A DNA stretch of 64,000 nt from Rhynchopus euleeides. Taxonomy: Eukaryota > Euglenozoa > Diplonemea > Diplonemida > Diplonemidae. The stretch spans positions 868,001 to 932,000 of the forward strand of contig OY723238.1 in NCBI GenBank assembly GCA_963210315.1, written 5' to 3'. Positions 59,989-64,000 of this stretch are shown here, piece by piece (position 1 is the first letter of the stretch; each line of letters begins with the position of its first letter). Made by a program: the position numbers and the translations under genes. The notes under the pieces are model-generated. The model worked only from the letters and a program-made list of their open reading frames with translations, was not told where the DNA came from and ran no database searches.

Positions 59989-62900
59989 CTTCCCACCCGG
60001 GATAAGCGACTCGCAGATGCTGCGTATCTGCGCCTCCCCACGCACGGGGACATCGAGACGAACCCAGGCCCCGCTATCACCCTGGCTTCCGTGAATGTGA
60101 CGGCGCTGCTTCCTCACCTCGAGAAGATCACGCTGATCCCTGCCGACATCGTCTGTCTACAAGAAACTGCCCTGACCAAGCACATGCAGGAAGAGGTATC
60201 GACGCACCTTTCCCAGGAGCGGATATGGTCCACGGCTTGGGGTGCACCCCGCGACGGCGTTAAAGGCAACCTTGTGAAAGGCACCAAAGGCGGAGTCGGC
60301 ATCCTTGCGCGGAAGCCCGCCCCGCTCGTGCGCCTCTCCACCCCCACGACACTGGAACGTTTTGCAAGCGATGGCCGTTTTGTACACGCAAAGGTGGCAA
60401 TCGGAGATGGTAGCTCCTTCCTGCACGTCCTATGCGTGTACGCCCCGTCGGGTCAGAAGCGGCGCAAGTCTGGGAAAACCTTCGCCGAACGGGAGCGACT
60501 CCTGCATGCGGTGCTGCTAGACTACGGCAGATGCTTGGGCGACGTGCCGGTAGTGGTGATGGGCGACCTCAACACCGACAGGGATGCGTCGCCCACCCTC
60601 GCACATGCACTGGACAACTACTGGGCCGATGCTGCGGCACTGGCCGCACAGGCCACCGGCACCACGCCCCCTTCAACCTTCACCTCCACTACATGCGAGG
60701 GGACACGTATCGACTACGCGCTGCTGAACCCGATCGCAGCGCAGGCCCTTACGGCGTGCGATGTTCGGGACGTGGGAGTGCCGAACCACCTCTGCGTGAC
60801 GATGACTCTCGACGTTCAGGTCTTCGACCAGACGTGCCTCAAATACAGGGTCCCCAAGCAAATCCGCGTTCCTCGGGCCCCCCCCGGGGATACCACCGCG
60901 CCCCCTCCTACTCCATCCCTCTCGGGGTTCGAGGGAGCCCTGCGGCGGGGCGACCTTGACAATGCCTGGAAACTGCTCTGCGAAGCGTGCGAGACCTACC
61001 TCGTGCAATTGGCGGGACTTTCAGCTGGTGCCTCCCGCGCCTACATCGGCCGTGGGGATGTACGCGAGCCACGGAAGGTCCGCCTGTGTGCGAGGGAATC
61101 ACGGGCACCGGATGGGCTGGGAGCCGCGTCCTGCCGTGAGCTGAAACTGCGCGCTGCCATCCGACGCCTAGAGGAGTTGGTGGGCGCCCGCATGCGTCTT
61201 GGCAACGGCCTGCTGCCATACGATGTTTCACGCTGCTGGGAGAAGTGCAGAACACTGGTATGTGAGCTGCCCACCAACCAGGATGTGCCGGCTGGCGGCC
61301 GGCGCGACGGTACCCCGCCCCTTGCGGTGCTCCAACGCCTCCTCCACGGGACGCGCGCGGAGTGCCGACGGATTCTCTCTGAGGTGGTGCACCAGCGCCG
61401 AGGCCTGCTCCGCGACGACTTCCGGAGACGTTGCCGTGAGGATGCGAAGAGTGTCGTGGCGATGCTGAAGGGAGAGACGCCCAGCACTGCCGACACGGTG
61501 CGGCGACCGGACGGGACCTTCACCGCCAACCTCGCTGAGATGGACAGCATCCTGCAAGGAGCCTGGGACAGCATCCTGCGGCTGTACCCTGATCGCGTTG
61601 GGGAACCCGAATTTGCGCCGTTCATGGAGCGCTTCGGGAAATACGTACACCACACTCCGATGACTATATCCGACATCACGGGGTCAGACCTCATCGCGCT
61701 GGCACAGATGAAGCTAGCGAAGTCCAAGTCGGGCACCTGCGGCGTCGACGGCTGGAGACTGGAAGAGGTTGCACTTCTGCCGGTGGGGCTAATGGATGGG
61801 TTTGCAGCCCTCTTCAACAGCATCGAGCGTACCGGCTCTTGGCCCGAGGCGCTGAGAACCGCACTGGTGACGCTCATCCCCAAGGGCGAATACGCTGGCG
61901 ACCCGCTCGGACTTCGGCCCATCACGGTCACGAGCCTGGTGTACCGCATATGGGCCTGCCGCCGTCTGCAGGATGTTGTCGTATGGCAGGAGGGCTGGAT
62001 TGACCCCTCTCAACACGGCTTCCGCCCCGGCCACCGCGCCGACGACGCGCTGATGGACCTCACGACCCAGATTGAGGAAACGCTCCTGGACAAGGACACC
62101 TCGATCTACCTCCTGGCGCTCGACTTCTCGAAATGTTTCGACAGGGTACCCCAGCGCTTAGTCCTGGAGCTGGCGCGTGCAATGGGGCTGCACGAGCGCA
62201 TCCTCCGGCCGCTGGAAGCGATGTACTCGCGCCTCCGCCGTCGCTTCAAGACCCCACTCGGAGTGGGGGGGGAGTTCGATGTGACGAACGGAATTCTTCA
62301 GGGCTGCCCATTGTCGGTCGTCCTCATCAACGCGCTGCTCTCCGTCCTGGTGAAAGCGATCCAGGAAGAGAGCGGGGGGGCCCTCAGCATATCGTACGCG
62401 GATGACGCCACTATCATCTCGCGTGTCTCTGAGGCGCTGACACAACGTGGCGCGGACATCACGGGCGAGTTCTGCGCAATAACGGGAATGCGCCTAAACG
62501 AAAAGAAGACCATTGCCATGGGCGTGCATCGCGTGGACCCCTCCTCTGGCGCACGCCCTCGATATGTCGGCACCATCGCTGTAAATGGGGCCACCTTCCC
62601 CACCAAAACCGCCTCACCTGCACTAGGCGTGCGCGTCTGTGTGTCACCAGCGTTCATAGACCGCGGCGACGACGGACGGGCGAGTAAAGCGCATGCCCCC
62701 TTACGCCGCCTGGGCAGCTCGCCTGCGACCTTTGAGCAGCGACACGGCCTGATTGCTGGCGCAGTCATGCCCCGAGCGATCTTCGGTGGCTGGTATGCGC
62801 CCATTGACCACCGGGTCCTCCGCGACCTAGAGACCCGAGCCTCAAACTGCCTATACGGTGACCGCCATCCCTCCCGCAGCACCGCAGCGGCCCTCTCCAT

Positions 62901-64000
62901 TGCCTCGAAGGGACACCTCCTTCACCCAGGAATCATAGTGCCGTATCGCATGCTGCTCCTACTTCTAGACTCCTGCCGCCGCCTACCAGAATTGATCCCG
63001 CGATTCAACCGCATTCGGGCCATGTATGCGCAAAAAACACGCATCGACGTCCCCCTCGGGCCTATCGGGCTTGCGCTCAAAAAAGGACTGCCGCCGGCCT
63101 CCCTCACCTGCGGCGATGATGTTTCCCTCATATCTGCTCCAGGAGGTTCCGAACCACTGCTTTCACTCGAAGTGGCGGCACGGAACCATGTGCTACGCGA
63201 GGCGCTGCGTCACAACATCTGGCGAAGGCTTGCTATCTCCAGACCCTCCTTCGGCGGTGTGGAGGACGGCGTTGACACCGTGCTGACAAACGACTTCTGG
63301 CAATCATGTGGGGATCCTGTGCTCGCCGCTGCGATGCGCTGCATTATTGTTGGGGGCGTGTTCCTGGCAGACCGCTGGGGACGCAATAAGCTTGGGGCTG
63401 CGACGGACTCCGCGCCTGACGGGCCGGAGGCCGAGCGCTCGACCGCTCCTACTCCACCTCCTGTGACCGCTGCCGACCACGCCACAGCACCCGCGGACGG
63501 CGACGCTGCCGGTGACACCGATGATGACGACGACTCGTCGAGCTCAGCCCCGTCCGAGTTCGATGTCCTCGACGACTCGGGTGAGGTGCCCCTACCCCTC
63601 ACAGCAACACAGCCGGAGCCGGGTAGCGACCGCCTCTGCCGGAATTGCGATACGGGCTCCCCCGAAACCGTCACGCATCTCTTCTGGGAATGCCCTGCCC
63701 ACAACGACGTCCGTGCCCGGGAGCGGTACGCGGGTCTCTGTGAGGAGCGCCTCTCATGGCCGCCCTGCCTAGCCAACTGGGGCATCATACCGAAACCCCT
63801 ATCCGGTACGGTGCGGGCGAAGGACCTGCACCACCTAATGAGCACGATAGTCGCCCGCAGAGATGTGCTGGAACGTGAGCGCCTCGGGGTATCCCCAACT
63901 GTTTGCGCGTGGGACGCAGCGCTAGCGCGACCCGCTGCGCCCCATCAGTCCAACCTGGCCTCACTGCCGGACAACCCACCCCGCTGGACTCACGGAGAGT
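59989..64000 (+). CDS. LINE ORF2: 2A, APE endonuclease, reverse transcriptase, zinc knuckle (partial)
   Basis: Frame open from the codon after the ORF1 stop to the window end (1337 codons, no stop found on full translation). Residues 20-28 are the 2A motif. Endonuclease/exonuclease/phosphatase domain: IVCLQET (Glu about 59), MGDLN (Asp about 193), RIDYAL (about 240), PNHLCV (His about 267). Reverse transcriptase: LRPITVTSLVYR, motif A LALDFSKCFDRVP (about 709), motif B GILQGCPLSVVLINALLS, motif C YADDATII (about 803). Zinc knuckle CRNCDTGSPETVTHLFWEC from about 1217. The first AUG is at 60184, after the catalytic Glu, so an AUG-started product would have a broken endonuclease. All active-site residues are present, so the copy may be active. 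Confidence 0.9.
60046..60072 (+). other. 2A-like ribosome-skipping motif GDIETNPGP
   Basis: It fits the canonical D(V/I)ExNPG|P core exactly. Skipping would release an ORF2 product starting at Pro, right at the first strand of the endonuclease domain (AITLASVNV). 2A motifs at the N-terminus of LINE ORFs are known from trypanosomatid and sea urchin elements. Confidence 0.88.

Larger units (their letters stand above)
57817..64000 (+). mobile_element. Full-length LINE with ORF1, UGA, 2A and ORF2 (family C), cut by window end
   Basis: ORF1 and ORF2 lie in the same frame, separated by a single TGA. Domain order: gag-like ORF1, 2A motif, APE-type endonuclease, reverse transcriptase, CCHC knuckle. 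It is a relative of the truncated LINE families A and B in this window. The boundaries could not be set: the 5' end lies upstream of 57817 and the 3' end is outside. Confidence 0.88.

Noticed and set aside
1-64000. tRNA or rRNA genes
   Set aside because: No convincing cloverleaf or conserved rRNA stretch was seen by eye; a covariance-model scan would be decisive.

Overview
The window is eukaryotic nuclear DNA from a protist-like genome. It is GC-rich in genes, every recognisable host gene is a single uninterrupted exon, and all of them (about 7.6 to 55.5 kb) lie on the minus strand. One-strand clusters of intronless genes with pyrimidine-rich upstream sequence would fit a euglenozoan or kinetoplastid-like organism, but no spliced leader, tRNA or rRNA is visible, so the assignment is tentative. 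UGA is used as a normal stop by several genes.

Layout. 0.8-7.3 kb: a minisatellite of 53 exact copies of a 9-bp unit, followed by a retroelement (1774-6958) whose single ORF joins a Penelope-like reverse transcriptase to a ubiquitin-specific protease and a long coiled coil. It sits in a clean target-site duplication, and the empty site is present elsewhere in the window (42.4 kb). 7.6-34.1 kb, with an outlier at 44.5-45.7 kb: a minus-strand tandem array of about 13 WD40 genes. Each has a near-invariant N-terminal domain that looks ubiquitin-like plus a seven-bladed propeller whose variable residues cluster just before the blade-starting strands. Copies are mosaics of one another; some are broken by frameshifts, by truncated LINE copies (10.9-12.5, 17.3-17.5 and 21.3-22.9 kb) or by a 512-bp SINE-like unit (7.8 and 20.4 kb). 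An unrelated host gene with 28-residue RLYT repeats sits inside the array (14.1-16.7 kb) and has a shorter relative at 54.8-55.5 kb.

34.4-44.2 kb is a nest of DNA transposons. Two oppositely oriented copies of one hAT-like family (CAGTGTTGG ends, exact 8-bp target duplications) were inserted one base apart and form a 1.2-kb-arm palindrome. The left copy is split by a further inserted segment with 12-bp terminal inverted repeats that carries a 5'-truncated LINE with an intact reverse transcriptase domain. Next comes a second hAT-like family, interrupted within its own terminal repeat by a third. The 42.1-44.6 kb region is a segmental duplicate of 1.4-7.7 kb.

46.8-55.5 kb carries a membrane-anchored subtilisin-like protease, a leucine-rich-repeat protein, a 2.3-kb DNA element with 400-bp near-identical terminal inverted repeats, and the second RLYT gene. 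57.8-64.0 kb (cut by the window edge) is a full-length LINE on the plus strand: ORF1 with a C-terminal Cys-rich finger, one UGA codon, then an in-frame ORF2 that opens with a canonical 2A ribosome-skipping motif and continues into APE-type endonuclease, reverse transcriptase and a zinc knuckle. The first AUG of ORF2 lies after an endonuclease catalytic residue, so ORF2 is probably made by UGA readthrough followed by 2A release.

Most promising for novelty: the RT-deubiquitinase retroelement, the stop-readthrough plus 2A LINE, and the diversifying propeller array.
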